A stretch of DNA of 64,000 nucleotides, taken from the NCBI GenBank assembly GCA_963833885.1, contig CAWHZU010000027.1:62001-126000 (forward strand), read 5' to 3'. A model generated the notes under the pieces. It was given only the letters and a program-made list of their open reading frames with translations, was not told where the DNA came from and did not search any database. The position numbers and the translations under genes are program-made. Source of the stretch: JASHPR01 sp963833885. GTDB taxonomy: Bacteria > Actinomycetota > Actinomycetes > Streptosporangiales > Streptosporangiaceae. This document shows positions 34,916 through 46,238 of the stretch, in pieces. Every line of letters begins with the position of its first letter. Position 1 is the stretch's first letter.

Positions 34916-35326
34916 GTGGACCCACAGCGCGTCAGGGAGTTCCTGCGCGTCCATCACCACGCAGTGCTCGCCACCATCCGGAAAGACGGGCGCCCGCAAC
35001 TGTCGCCGGTGACCGCTGGAGTGGACGACGAGGGGCGGATCCTGGTCAGCACCAGGGAAACCGCGATGAAGACCAAGAATCTGGCGCGTGATCCGCGCGT
35101 CTCACTCTGCCTGCTCAACGACGGCTTCTTCGGTGAGTGGGTCCAGGCAGAGGGCACAGCCGAGATCGTTCACCTGCCGGAGGCGATGGATCTTCTCGTT
35201 GACTACTACCGGCGGATCTCCGGCGAGCACCCCGACTGGGATGACTACCGGGCGGCCATGCGCCGCGACCGCCGGGTCGTCGTAAGGATCACGATCACCC
35301 GCGCCGGGCCCGACGCGAGCGGCTGA
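34916..35326 (+). CDS. PPOX-class (F420/FMN-dependent) oxidoreductase
   Basis: 136 residues. The split-barrel starts 'HHAVLATIRKDGRPQLSPVT', followed by 'ETAMKTKNLARDPRVSLCLL', the usual pattern of F420-dependent PPOX-type proteins. The substrate is unknown. Translationally coupled to the DUF4287 gene one base upstream. Confidence 0.9.
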   Translation: MDPQRVREFLRVHHHAVLATIRKDGRPQLSPVTAGVDDEGRILVSTRETAMKTKNLARDPRVSLCLLNDGFFGEWVQAEGTAEIVHLPEAMDLLVDYYRRISGEHPDWDDYRAAMRRDRRVVVRITITRAGPDASG

Positions 35327-35581
35327 GCTGCCGGAGAGTTCGGCACGCTCAGCGTGAACGCCCCGTGCCCGGGACCCGACGTGCACGCATGCGGCACCCG
35401 TGACCACGCACGCGGCACCCGCTGGCTGCGCACAAGGCTCCCACCAGCTGCGCGCGCTCAGGTGCCCGATGAGTGCGCAAACTGCGCCCGCGAGCGCGCA
35501 ACTGACACGCTTGGCAGCGCACCCGACACTCGCGACTGAGGACCCGACACCGGCGACCGCGCACCCGACACTTCTGACCAC
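35327..35581. other. Gene-free, repeat-rich stretch
   Basis: About 255 bases in which short words recur: GGCACCCG twice (about 35392 and 35415), GCACCCGACAC twice (about 35519 and 35563) and many GCGC/TGCGCA words. Open frames exist, but their composition is low-complexity and no ribosome site supports them. I see no known gene. Confidence 0.4.
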
Positions 35582-35749
35582 TTGAAGCGCCAAGACGAAA
35601 GCCCGTTTGCAAAAGCAAATGCATTGGCAGGTGCAAAAGCTCGTGCAAAAGCAAGTGTAGGTGGCACAGTATGGAGTCACGCAAAAGCTGCGCAACGGGA
35701 TAACGTAGCTTTATCTCCGCTTACGGCAAAGGCGGGTGCGCCCAGCTAG
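35582..35749 (+). CDS. Possible small basic Ala/Lys protein (uncertain)
   Basis: A 55-codon frame from TTG at 35582 to TAG at 35747-35749. It encodes 'FAKANALAGAKARAKASVGG' and 'SHAKAAQRDNVALS', a basic, Ala-rich peptide reminiscent of histone-tail-like sequences. The repeat inside it has a 12-base (four-codon) period, which favours coding. Against it: no ATG or GTG, no clear ribosome site, and codon use quite unlike the neighbours (GCA, AAA, GTA). It could equally be a non-coding repeat. Confidence 0.25.
   Translation: MKRQDESPFAKANALAGAKARAKASVGGTVWSHAKAAQRDNVALSPLTAKAGAPS
35609..35688. repeat. 12-base-periodic GCAAAAGC repeat
   Basis: GCAAAAGC occurs at 35609, 35633, 35645 and 35681; the spacings 24, 12 and 36 are all multiples of 12. 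Units in between are degenerate. It is clearly AT-richer than the rest of the window. Confidence 0.7.
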
Positions 35750-35836
35750 TAAGGGCGTCTTACAGGTCACTCTATCATTGACTGAACGATCAGCCACGGA
35801 GCGCCATGAGCTGCGACAACGGCACTGATCAGCTTG

Positions 35837-35910
35837 TACCCCCGGTCGGAGTCGAACCGACACTGGGGACCCTTTTAGGGGGCCGGCCTCTTCCCTTGGG
35901 CTACGGGGGC
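35837..35910 (-). tRNA. tRNA-like gene with unusual anticodon loop (predicted UAA, no U33)
   Basis: The reverse complement folds as a class I tRNA of 74 bases. Acceptor GCCCCCG/CGGGGGT (one G-U pair), D-arm GCC/GGC with GG in the loop, T-arm GTCGG-TTCGACT-CCGAC, then A73; CCA is not encoded. The anticodon stem GGCCC/GGGUC closes a loop CCUAAAA. Read canonically this gives anticodon UAA with C at position 33 instead of the nearly universal U, and a short variable loop, although tRNA-Leu(UAA) should have a long variable arm. Identity is therefore unresolved: a pseudo-tRNA or a specialised tRNA. A TATCAT box lies just upstream on the same strand. Confidence 0.7.
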
Positions 35911-36085
35911 TCAGAGATGATACCTCGCGCCGTTCAGATAATTCACGGATAATGGATTTACGGTGAGTCCGTTTCTCGGCCAAAGGCACCTATCCAATTA
36001 ATGCGATCTAGAGCAGATACGCCGTGTAACTGCCCTACGGCAACATATACACTCCGTAAGCAGATCGGCTTGGCGATGGGGATCG

Positions 36086-36913
36086 TTACATCCCCGCGTG
36101 AAGCCGAGCGCGCCGGAACACGTCATCTAGCATGACGCCGGTTACGCGGCCGGTAAAGGTGTTCTGCTGGCTCGGGTGATAGCAGCCGATAACTAGCAGC
36201 GTTTCGCCATCGTTGCGCGGCACCAGAGCCTCAGCGCCGTGGCCGAACGCCGGCCTGGGCCGCGGTACCCCAAGCCCCGCCGCGGCTAGCAGCGACCACG
36301 TCGCCTGCCAGGCGAAGTGGCCGAGACAGACGATCGCCCGCAGGTCGCCGGCGACCAGCCCGAACTCGGCCGTCAACCAGGGCGCGCAGGCGTCCCGCTC
36401 GGCTACCGACGGCTTGTTCTGCGGCGGGGCGCATCGCACTGCCGCGACCATGCGCGCCCCGAGCAGGCGCTGTCCGTCCCCGGCCGTGATACTCGTCTCC
36501 TGGGCGGCCAGCCCCGTGCGCCACAGCGACGCGTACAGCACGTCGCCGCTGCGGTCGCCGGTGAAGACCCGTCCCGTCCTGTTGCCGCCGTGCGCCGCCG
36601 GCGCCAGACCCACGATCAGAATGCGCGGCCGCTCCGCCCCCCAGCCGGGAATCGGGCGCCCCCAGTAACGCTCGGCCGCAAACGAGCGCCGCTTCTCGCG
36701 TGCGACCTGCTCCCGCCACTCGACCAGCCTGGGGCAGGCCCGGCAGACCGACTGCCGCGCGGTGAGCTCGGCCAGGGTTCCGGCGGTTGCGGCGAGCCTG
36801 CGGACCGCCGCGGGGTCCTCGGCCACCGGCGTGGCCGCCGTCGCCGGGTCATCCGGCCAGCCGGTTCCCGGCGGTACCGGGCTACCGAGCTGCTCTCCCG
36901 CGGCGGCCGTCAT
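36086..36913 (-). CDS. udgB: Uracil-DNA glycosylase, family 5 (UdgB)
   Basis: 275 residues. Four cysteines (Cys57, Cys60, Cys161, Cys176) are placed as in the Fe-S glycosylases; motif A is 'GLAPAAHGGNRTGR' near 102, which lacks the catalytic Asp/Asn as expected of family 5, and the second motif is 'HPSQQNTFTG'. It removes uracil and other deaminated bases in GC-rich genomes. Its ATG overlaps the stop of the ppx/gppA gene (ATGA), placing it last in the eno-divIC-DUF501-ppx operon. Confidence 0.94.
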   Translation of the reverse strand: MTAAAGEQLGSPVPPGTGWPDDPATAATPVAEDPAAVRRLAATAGTLAELTARQSVCRACPRLVEWREQVAREKRRSFAAERYWGRPIPGWGAERPRILIVGLAPAAHGGNRTGRVFTGDRSGDVLYASLWRTGLAAQETSITAGDGQRLLGARMVAAVRCAPPQNKPSVAERDACAPWLTAEFGLVAGDLRAIVCLGHFAWQATWSLLAAAGLGVPRPRPAFGHGAEALVPRNDGETLLVIGCYHPSQQNTFTGRVTGVMLDDVFRRARLHAGM

Positions 36914-37923
36914 GGCCCCGTCGCCAGCGACCAGGCGATGCCGTCCAGGATGTCGTGCTCGCTGACCACGACCTGGGCGAAGCCGAACCTGGCCATGACG
37001 CGGTCGAGCACCAGCGCGCCGCCGCCGATCACGTCGACCCGGCCCGGGTGCATCACCGGGATCGCGGCGCGCTGCTCGCGGGTCTGGCCGAGCAGGCCGG
37101 TGGTCACCTCGTGTACCTGGGCGGCGGGGATCACCGCGTGGTGGATCTTGACGGGGTCATAGCCGGGCAGCCCGAGCGCGATCCCGGCAACCGTGGTGAC
37201 GGAGCCGGCCAGGCCGATCAGCGTGCGGGCGCCGGCCACCGGGACCTTCGCCGCCACCAGATCGAGCGCCGCGTCGACGTCGGCAGTTGCCGCCGCGATC
37301 TGGCCGGCTTGCGGCGGGTCGTCGTGCAGGTGCCGCTCGGTCAGCCGGACGCAGCCGATGTCCACCGACAGCGCCGCGACGGGATGGGCTGCGTCCGGCT
37401 CCCCAGCCCCGACCGCGAACTCCGTGGACCCGCCGCCTATGTCCACCACCAGATAGGGCGGCGCGGGCTCAGGCAGCCGCTGAGCGACGTCTGGCCAGGG
37501 CTCATCGGCCGCACCGGGACGGGGCGGGGCGAGCTCGGCGGTTGCCCCGGTGAACGAGAGGCGGGCCTCCTCGTCGCCGCTGAGCACTTCGGGAGCCACG
37601 CCCAGGATTTTGGTGACCCCGGCGACGAACTCAGCGGCGTTCGCGGCGTCCCTGGTCGCGCTCGTTGCCACCATCCGGGCGAGTCCGGCCGAGGCCCGCT
37701 GGATCGTGCCCGCATAGTCCTCGAGCACCCGGAACGTGCGGGTGAGCGCCTCGGGCGCCAGCCGGCCGGTGGCGTCCACCCCCTGGCCCAGCCGGACGAT
37801 CTCCATGCGGCGTTCCACATCGTCGAGCCGGCCTGCCCGCGGATCCACGTCGGCGATGAGCAGCCGCAGCGAGTTGGTGCCGCAATCGATGGCCGCGACG
37901 CGGACGGCGCCGGGCCGGCTCAC
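36910..37923 (-). CDS. Exopolyphosphatase / pppGpp phosphohydrolase (Ppx/GppA family)
   Basis: 337 residues from a GTG at 37923 that overlaps the DUF501 stop as GTGA. The actin-like fold shows 'AAIDCGTNSLRLLIAD' at the start, 'LVVDIGGGSTEFAV' in the middle and 'DVIGGGALVLDRVM' near the end. It hydrolyses polyphosphate or pppGpp. At about 337 residues it has only the two N-terminal domains, as in the short actinobacterial Ppx proteins (Rv1026-like, from memory). Confidence 0.93.
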   Translation of the reverse strand: MSRPGAVRVAAIDCGTNSLRLLIADVDPRAGRLDDVERRMEIVRLGQGVDATGRLAPEALTRTFRVLEDYAGTIQRASAGLARMVATSATRDAANAAEFVAGVTKILGVAPEVLSGDEEARLSFTGATAELAPPRPGAADEPWPDVAQRLPEPAPPYLVVDIGGGSTEFAVGAGEPDAAHPVAALSVDIGCVRLTERHLHDDPPQAGQIAAATADVDAALDLVAAKVPVAGARTLIGLAGSVTTVAGIALGLPGYDPVKIHHAVIPAAQVHEVTTGLLGQTREQRAAIPVMHPGRVDVIGGGALVLDRVMARFGFAQVVVSEHDILDGIAWSLATGP

Positions 37924-38435
37924 GGGGTGACGCACGGGCCCGCGGCCCACCAGTCTCCGGCAGCCGCCACGGCCTCCCGCCCCAGCGGGTTCGCCCCTGG
38001 CACGGCGAGCTCGTGCGCGACGAGCGCGTGCAGGCACTTGACCCGCTCCGGCATGCCGCCGGCGCTGGGCGTGCCGGGCGGAAGCGGCACCACGCCAGCG
38101 ACCCTAGCCGCGTCGTCCCGCCTGGCCAGGTAGTCGCGGTGCGCCGCGAGGTAGGCATCTCGCAGCCCGGGCTCCGCAGCCAGCCGCTGCGCCATCTCCC
38201 GCATCAGCCCGCTGGCCTCGAGCCGGCTCACCGCAGCGACCGCGCGCTGGCAGGTGAGGTAGTAGAGCGTGGGGAACGGGGTGCCGTCGGGCAGCCGCGG
38301 GGCGGTCTCCACGACGTCAGGCAGGCCGCACGGGCAGCGGTGCGCGACCGCCAGCAGTCCCCGGGGCTCCCGGCCGAGCTGCAGCGCGACGGCCGCGGTA
38401 TCCGCCGCGGACGGCACCGCCGAACGCCTGGTCAC
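37920..38435 (-). CDS. DUF501 protein
   Basis: 171 residues from a GTG at 38435 that overlaps the divIC stop (GTGA). It contains 'VAHRCPCGLPDVVETAPRLP' followed by 'GTPFPTLYYLTCQRAVAAV', the DUF501 signature with conserved Cys residues, and 'SAGGMPERVKCLHALVAH'. The family has no established function; its constant position between divIC and ppx hints at a link to division or the envelope. An apparent 218-residue frame exists, but its extra N-terminus overlaps divIC. Confidence 0.92.
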   Translation of the reverse strand: MTRRSAVPSAADTAAVALQLGREPRGLLAVAHRCPCGLPDVVETAPRLPDGTPFPTLYYLTCQRAVAAVSRLEASGLMREMAQRLAAEPGLRDAYLAAHRDYLARRDDAARVAGVVPLPPGTPSAGGMPERVKCLHALVAHELAVPGANPLGREAVAAAGDWWAAGPCVTP

Positions 38436-38866
38436 TTGGCTGGGGCCTTGTCCGCCTGCTGCACCGAGGTCCACAGCCGCTCGTACCATGGCCGGCCGGG
38501 AACCCGGGCCGCGGTGGTCTTTGGCCGGGGCGGCTTCGGGTTGATGAGCACGTAGCAGGTCTGGCTCGGGAAGCACATGTGCAGCTTGCCTTCCGCCTGC
38601 TGTTCCACGTAGGCGTTGCTGCTCAGTTCCCTCTTCTGCTGCTGCAGCGCGCCGAGCTTGGCCGCGATCGCCTCCCGCTGTACCTCGAGCTGGTCAATCT
38701 GCCGGCGCTGGGCGATGTACTCACGCACCGGGTAGGCGAGGCTCAGCGCGATCGCGCAGAGCACGACCGCCAGCACCGCCGCCCGGGTGGTCAGCCGGGA
38801 TCGTTCCGGCTGCGGCGGACGCGGGCCGGCGCCGACCTGACCTGGCTGGCCCGCAGGCTGGGTCAT
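38432..38866 (-). CDS. divIC: Septum formation initiator FtsB/DivIC
   Basis: 144 residues. A cytoplasmic Pro-rich N-terminus, one membrane helix 'AAVLAVVLCAIALSLAY' (about 29-45) and a coiled coil 'RRQIDQLEVQREAIAAKL' (about 54-80) form the typical bitopic FtsB/DivIC. It joins FtsL and FtsQ at the septum. It overlaps the eno stop (ATGA) and the DUF501 start (GTGA). Confidence 0.92.
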   Translation of the reverse strand: MTQPAGQPGQVGAGPRPPQPERSRLTTRAAVLAVVLCAIALSLAYPVREYIAQRRQIDQLEVQREAIAAKLGALQQQKRELSSNAYVEQQAEGKLHMCFPSQTCYVLINPKPPRPKTTAARVPGRPWYERLWTSVQQADKAPAK

Positions 38867-40176
38867 CGCCCACTTGCCGCCGAGCGCGGGAAGGCTGCTC
38901 TCCCGGCGTAGGATGCAGCGTCGCCGAGCAGCTCCTCAATCCGGAGCAGCTGGTTGTACTTGGCGACACGCTCAGACCTGGCGGGCGCGCCGGTCTTGAT
39001 CTGCCCCGCGTTCGTAGCGACCGCTAGGTCGGCGATCGTGGTGTCCTCGGTCTCGCCGGACCGGTGGCTGATCACACAGCTGAACTGGCTTCGCTGAGCG
39101 AGCGCGATCGCGTTCAGGGTCTCGGTCACGGTCCCGATCTGGTTGAGCTTGACCAGCAGCGAGTTCGCCGTGCGCTCGGCGATGCCGCGGCGCAGCCGCT
39201 CCGGGTTGGTGACAAAGATGTCGTCGCCCACGATCTGCACCCGGCCGCCGAGCCGGGCGGTGAGCTCGCTCCAGCCCTGCCAGTCCTCCTCGTTCAGCGG
39301 GTCCTCGATCGAAACGATCGGGTACGCGTCGAGCCACTCCGCGAAGATCGCGGTCATCTCGGAGGCGGTCCGCTGGCTGCCCTCGAACCGGTACGCGCCC
39401 TCGGAGTAGAACTCGGAAGCGGCGGCGTCGAGGCCGAGCGCGACGTCCTGGCCCGGCTCGAGGCCCGCCTTGCCGATGGCCTCGACGATCAGGTCGAGAG
39501 CCGCCCGGTTGTTCCTGAGGTCGGGGGCGAAACCGCCCTCGTCGCCGACGCCGGTGGAAAGACCGTGCTGCTTGAGCACGGACTTCAGCGAATGGTAGGT
39601 CTCCGCCCCCATGCGCAGCGCATCGGCGAACGTCCCGGCGCCGACCGGCAGCACCATGAACTCCTGGACGTCGACGTTGTTGTCCGCGTGCGCCCCGCCG
39701 TTGAGGATGTTCATCTGCGGAACCGGCAGAACGTGCGCGTTCGGGCCGCCTAGGTAGCGGAACAGCGGCAGCCCGGCCGACTCGGCCGCCGCCCTGGCCA
39801 CTGCCATGCTGACGCCGACAAGCGCGTTCGCGCCGAGGCGGGACTTGTCCGGCGTCCGGTCGAGGTCGATCAGGGCCTGGTCGATCAGCCGCTGATCGCC
39901 GGCGTCGTAGCCGAGCAGCACCGGCTGGATCTCATCGATCACGCCCTGGACGGCCTTGGTGACCGCCTTGCCGCCGTATTCGGCGCCGCCGTCCCTGAGC
40001 TCAACCGCCTCAAACGCGCCGGTTGAGGCGCCGCTGGGCACCGCAGCGCGGCCCAGGGTGCCGTCGTCGAGCACGACCTCGACCTCGAGCGTGGGGTTGC
40101 CACGCGAGTCCAGAATCTGCATGGCGTGGATTGCTTCGATGGAGGACAACAAGACTCCCGGCGATGCTGATGACAT
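38863..40176 (-). CDS. eno: Enolase
   Basis: 437 residues from the ATG at 40176; a TTG at 40149 with GGGAG upstream may be the real start, since homology begins at 'SIEAIHAMQILDSRGNPT'. The catalytic Glu/Lys elements are in 'VGDEGGFAPDL', 'LVKLNQIGT' and 'SHRSGETEDT'. It converts 2-phosphoglycerate to phosphoenolpyruvate. First of the tightly overlapped eno-divIC-DUF501-ppx-udgB set. Confidence 0.96.
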   Translation of the reverse strand: MSSASPGVLLSSIEAIHAMQILDSRGNPTLEVEVVLDDGTLGRAAVPSGASTGAFEAVELRDGGAEYGGKAVTKAVQGVIDEIQPVLLGYDAGDQRLIDQALIDLDRTPDKSRLGANALVGVSMAVARAAAESAGLPLFRYLGGPNAHVLPVPQMNILNGGAHADNNVDVQEFMVLPVGAGTFADALRMGAETYHSLKSVLKQHGLSTGVGDEGGFAPDLRNNRAALDLIVEAIGKAGLEPGQDVALGLDAAASEFYSEGAYRFEGSQRTASEMTAIFAEWLDAYPIVSIEDPLNEEDWQGWSELTARLGGRVQIVGDDIFVTNPERLRRGIAERTANSLLVKLNQIGTVTETLNAIALAQRSQFSCVISHRSGETEDTTIADLAVATNAGQIKTGAPARSERVAKYNQLLRIEELLGDAASYAGRAAFPRSAASGR

Positions 40177-40232
40177 GTCCGCATTGGAGCCTAGTGGAGC
40201 GGCAGCGGGCTGGCGCACTGACCACGCCGGCC

Positions 40233-41042
40233 TCAGCGGCTTCGGGCCTGCTCCTCCCAGGCCAGCACGCGGTCGCGGTAGGCGCGGGCGGCGGCACGCA
40301 GCTCGAGCTCGGGATCGAGGCCGGCCGCCCGGGCCCGCGCCACGAGCGCGAAGAGTTCCGCGCCGAGCTCGCTGGGCGCGCCCGCACCGGATGCGCCGCC
40401 AGCACTGGCCGCGCCATCAGCGCCGCCAGCACCGGCCACGCCATCAGCGCCCGCCGTCTCGCCGGGGACGTCGAACACGGCCAGGTCGGCGGGAACGCCG
40501 GCCCGCTCGGCCCGCCGCTGCAGCTGGGCGGCGAGGGCGAGCGCCGGCTGCCCGAACGGGACGCCGTCCAGCACCGAGCCGGGGCCGCCCGACTTGGCCT
40601 CGCGCTCCGCCGCCTTGATCGCGTCCCAGTTCAGCTTCACCTCGTCCGCGCCGGACACGCTGACGTCGCTGAACACGTGCGGGTGCCTGCGGGTCAGCTT
40701 GGCCGCGATCCCCTCGGCGACGTCATCGATCGTGTACCCGGTGCCGTCGGTCCGCTCGGACGCCACCTCGGCGTGGAAGTACACCTGCAGCAGGACGTCG
40801 CCGAGTTCCTCGCGCACGGCGTCGGGATCACCGCTCTCCAGCGCGTCGATCGCCTCGTAGCTCTCCTCGAGCAGGTGCGGGGCGAGCGACTCGTGCGTCT
40901 GCTGGGCATCCCACGGGCACTCCCGCCGAAGCCGCGCCATGACGGCCATCAGCGCCAGCAAGCCCGCGCCGGGCCCGCCGTCCGCCGCCGTCTCCGCCGC
41001 CTCTGCTGTGCCCGGCTCGTGCCCGTCCCGCATCACCGGCAT
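40233..41042 (-). CDS. mazG: Nucleoside triphosphate pyrophosphohydrolase MazG
   Basis: 269 residues. The MazG metal motif is 'EESYEAIDALESGD' with 'EELGDVLLQV'; 'CPWDAQQTHESL' is the usual N-terminal signature. The enzyme hydrolyses non-canonical NTPs. Near the C-terminus a Gly/Ala run 'GGADGAASAGGASGAGAP' interrupts the second half. It lies upstream of eno in the same orientation, with a plus-strand PPOX gene on its other side. Confidence 0.94.
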   Translation of the reverse strand: MPVMRDGHEPGTAEAAETAADGGPGAGLLALMAVMARLRRECPWDAQQTHESLAPHLLEESYEAIDALESGDPDAVREELGDVLLQVYFHAEVASERTDGTGYTIDDVAEGIAAKLTRRHPHVFSDVSVSGADEVKLNWDAIKAAEREAKSGGPGSVLDGVPFGQPALALAAQLQRRAERAGVPADLAVFDVPGETAGADGVAGAGGADGAASAGGASGAGAPSELGAELFALVARARAAGLDPELELRAAARAYRDRVLAWEEQARSR

Positions 41043-41144
41043 CTCCTGACCCCGTCCATGCGGCTAAGGCTAATAGGGCCGTGTCACACAAGCCCTTGCT
41101 GTCTCGTCTCAGACCACACTGGAGCACGGAAGGAGGACGCACAG

Positions 41145-41555
41145 ATGACGCGAGACGAGGAGGCAGGCTATTTCGCGCCCATCTCCACGACGAAGTACAT
41201 CCAGCTGACGACGTTCCGGCGGGACGGCACCCCGGTGGCCACGCCGGTGCACATCGCCGCCGAGCCAGACGACGGAGACGTTGCGTACTTCCGCACTTGG
41301 GACACGACCGGCAAGGCCAAGCGGCTTCGGCACACGCCGGCGGTCCTGGTGGCGCCTTCAACGTTCCGGGGACAGGCGCTCGGGCCCGCGATCCGGGCCG
41401 AGGCCCACCTCCTCGACCGCGAGGCATCGCAGCACGCCGCCCGCTTGCTGGCCGACAAGCATCCGGTCCTGCACGGCCGGCTCATCCCGTGGTATCACCG
41501 CCGCCGCGGGTGGGTCACCCAGCAGTACCGCCTGGACCCGCCGCCGGGCCCCTAA
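41145..41555 (+). CDS. PPOX-class F420-dependent oxidoreductase
   Basis: 136 residues from the ATG at 41145, with AAGGAGG upstream. It starts 'YFAPISTTKYIQLTTFRRDG', then 'TWDTTGKAKRLRHTPAVLVA', typical of PPOX-class proteins that bind F420. It is the only plus-strand gene in an otherwise leftward block, placed between mazG and the SurA-like lipoprotein; its last bases overlap, tail to tail, the end of the lipoprotein gene. Confidence 0.92.
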   Translation: MTRDEEAGYFAPISTTKYIQLTTFRRDGTPVATPVHIAAEPDDGDVAYFRTWDTTGKAKRLRHTPAVLVAPSTFRGQALGPAIRAEAHLLDREASQHAARLLADKHPVLHGRLIPWYHRRRGWVTQQYRLDPPPGP

Positions 41556-42226
41556 CAGGGCGGGTTGCGCGTCACCTTGGCAGCGGATTTGGACGTCTGG
41601 GTCGCCGACAGCTTCGAGGGAGCCGCCACCACGGAGAAGTCGCTGTAGTTCAGCTCGCCGAACTGCGGGTTGATCAGGATGTCCAGGCTCTTGGCCGCGA
41701 GGCACTGCGACTTGTTGAACTTGTCTTCCAGCGCCGTCTGGGCCGACGACGCGCTCGGCAGCTTCCCGCCGTCGAGGCGGTTCAGCAGCTTGGTCTCGAT
41801 CGCCTGATACTGGCCAAGTTCGCTGAGCATGTCCGGCGGCAGGCCGTTGGCCACGGCTACCGCGGGCAGCGGCGCGCTCTCACCGCTCTGCTTGATCGAG
41901 GCCTCGATGGAGGACAGCGCCTGCGAAACCTCGGTCGGCGTCACCGTGATGCCCTCCCGCTGCGCCAGCCGGTCGCGGACCTTGAACCTGACGATCCAGC
42001 CGAGGACCTGCTGCGGCGCCTGCGATGCGGAGTACTGCAGCTGGACCTTGCCGCGGTACTTCTGGTATCCGGCCTTGAGGTTGGAGACCTCGGCAGACAG
42101 GGTGCTCGACGAGACCCGCTGATTGCCGACGATCGCGGCGGCGCCCATGTGCACCGTCCCGCACGCGGCGACCGCCAGGCCGCACACTCCCGCGGCAGCG
42201 ACCGCCTTTATCCAGGTGCGGAGCAC
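41552..42226 (-). CDS. SurA N-terminal-like lipoprotein
   Basis: 224 residues. Signal 'IKAVAAAGVCGLAVAAC' with lipobox Cys22. The mature part resembles the SurA/parvulin N-terminal chaperone region ('GNQRVSSSTLSAEVSNL', 'REGITVTPTEVSQAL') but lacks a rotamase domain. From memory, actinobacteria often carry such a lipoprotein next to mfd or mazG. Probably an extracytoplasmic folding helper; directly downstream of mfd, with 15 bases between. Confidence 0.8.
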   Translation of the reverse strand: MLRTWIKAVAAAGVCGLAVAACGTVHMGAAAIVGNQRVSSSTLSAEVSNLKAGYQKYRGKVQLQYSASQAPQQVLGWIVRFKVRDRLAQREGITVTPTEVSQALSSIEASIKQSGESAPLPAVAVANGLPPDMLSELGQYQAIETKLLNRLDGGKLPSASSAQTALEDKFNKSQCLAAKSLDILINPQFGELNYSDFSVVAAPSKLSATQTSKSAAKVTRNPPC

Positions 42227-42241
42227 GCTGACGATCCCTCC

Positions 42242-46012
<3,771 letters not shown>

Positions 46013-46238
46013 CGGTCCTAACAGCTAGAAGACACGGGGCGGGCAGCACGAAAGGCCCGCGCCCGGCATACCACCCCTCCTGGTAAGAGGAGGAGCGGCC
46101 CGTCCGGGATACGGGACTCCCTAATTCTACCCGCCCGGTCCCACCCGACCGCCTGGGCCGGCCCGGCCAGACAGTCAGACACGGCCGGCAAGCGCGCCTT
46201 CGCAACTAAATGTACTCGGAGGGTTACGCTATGGAATC
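46013..46238. other. Intergenic region between mfd and the methyltransferase gene
   Basis: Holds both divergent promoters and at least three pairable segments on the mfd-leader strand: GGGCGGGC with GCCCGCGCCC, CCTCC with GGAGG, and CCCGT with ACGGG. The mfd transcript may thus have a structured 5' end. I cannot name an RNA family. Confidence 0.35.

Noticed and set aside
35400..35585. Two overlapping 61-codon frames in the gap before the tRNA
   Set aside because: Low-complexity translations with no ribosome site and no resemblance to known proteins.
46021..46130. A tRNA or known small RNA before mfd
   Set aside because: Hairpins are present, but no T-arm or family signature could be found.
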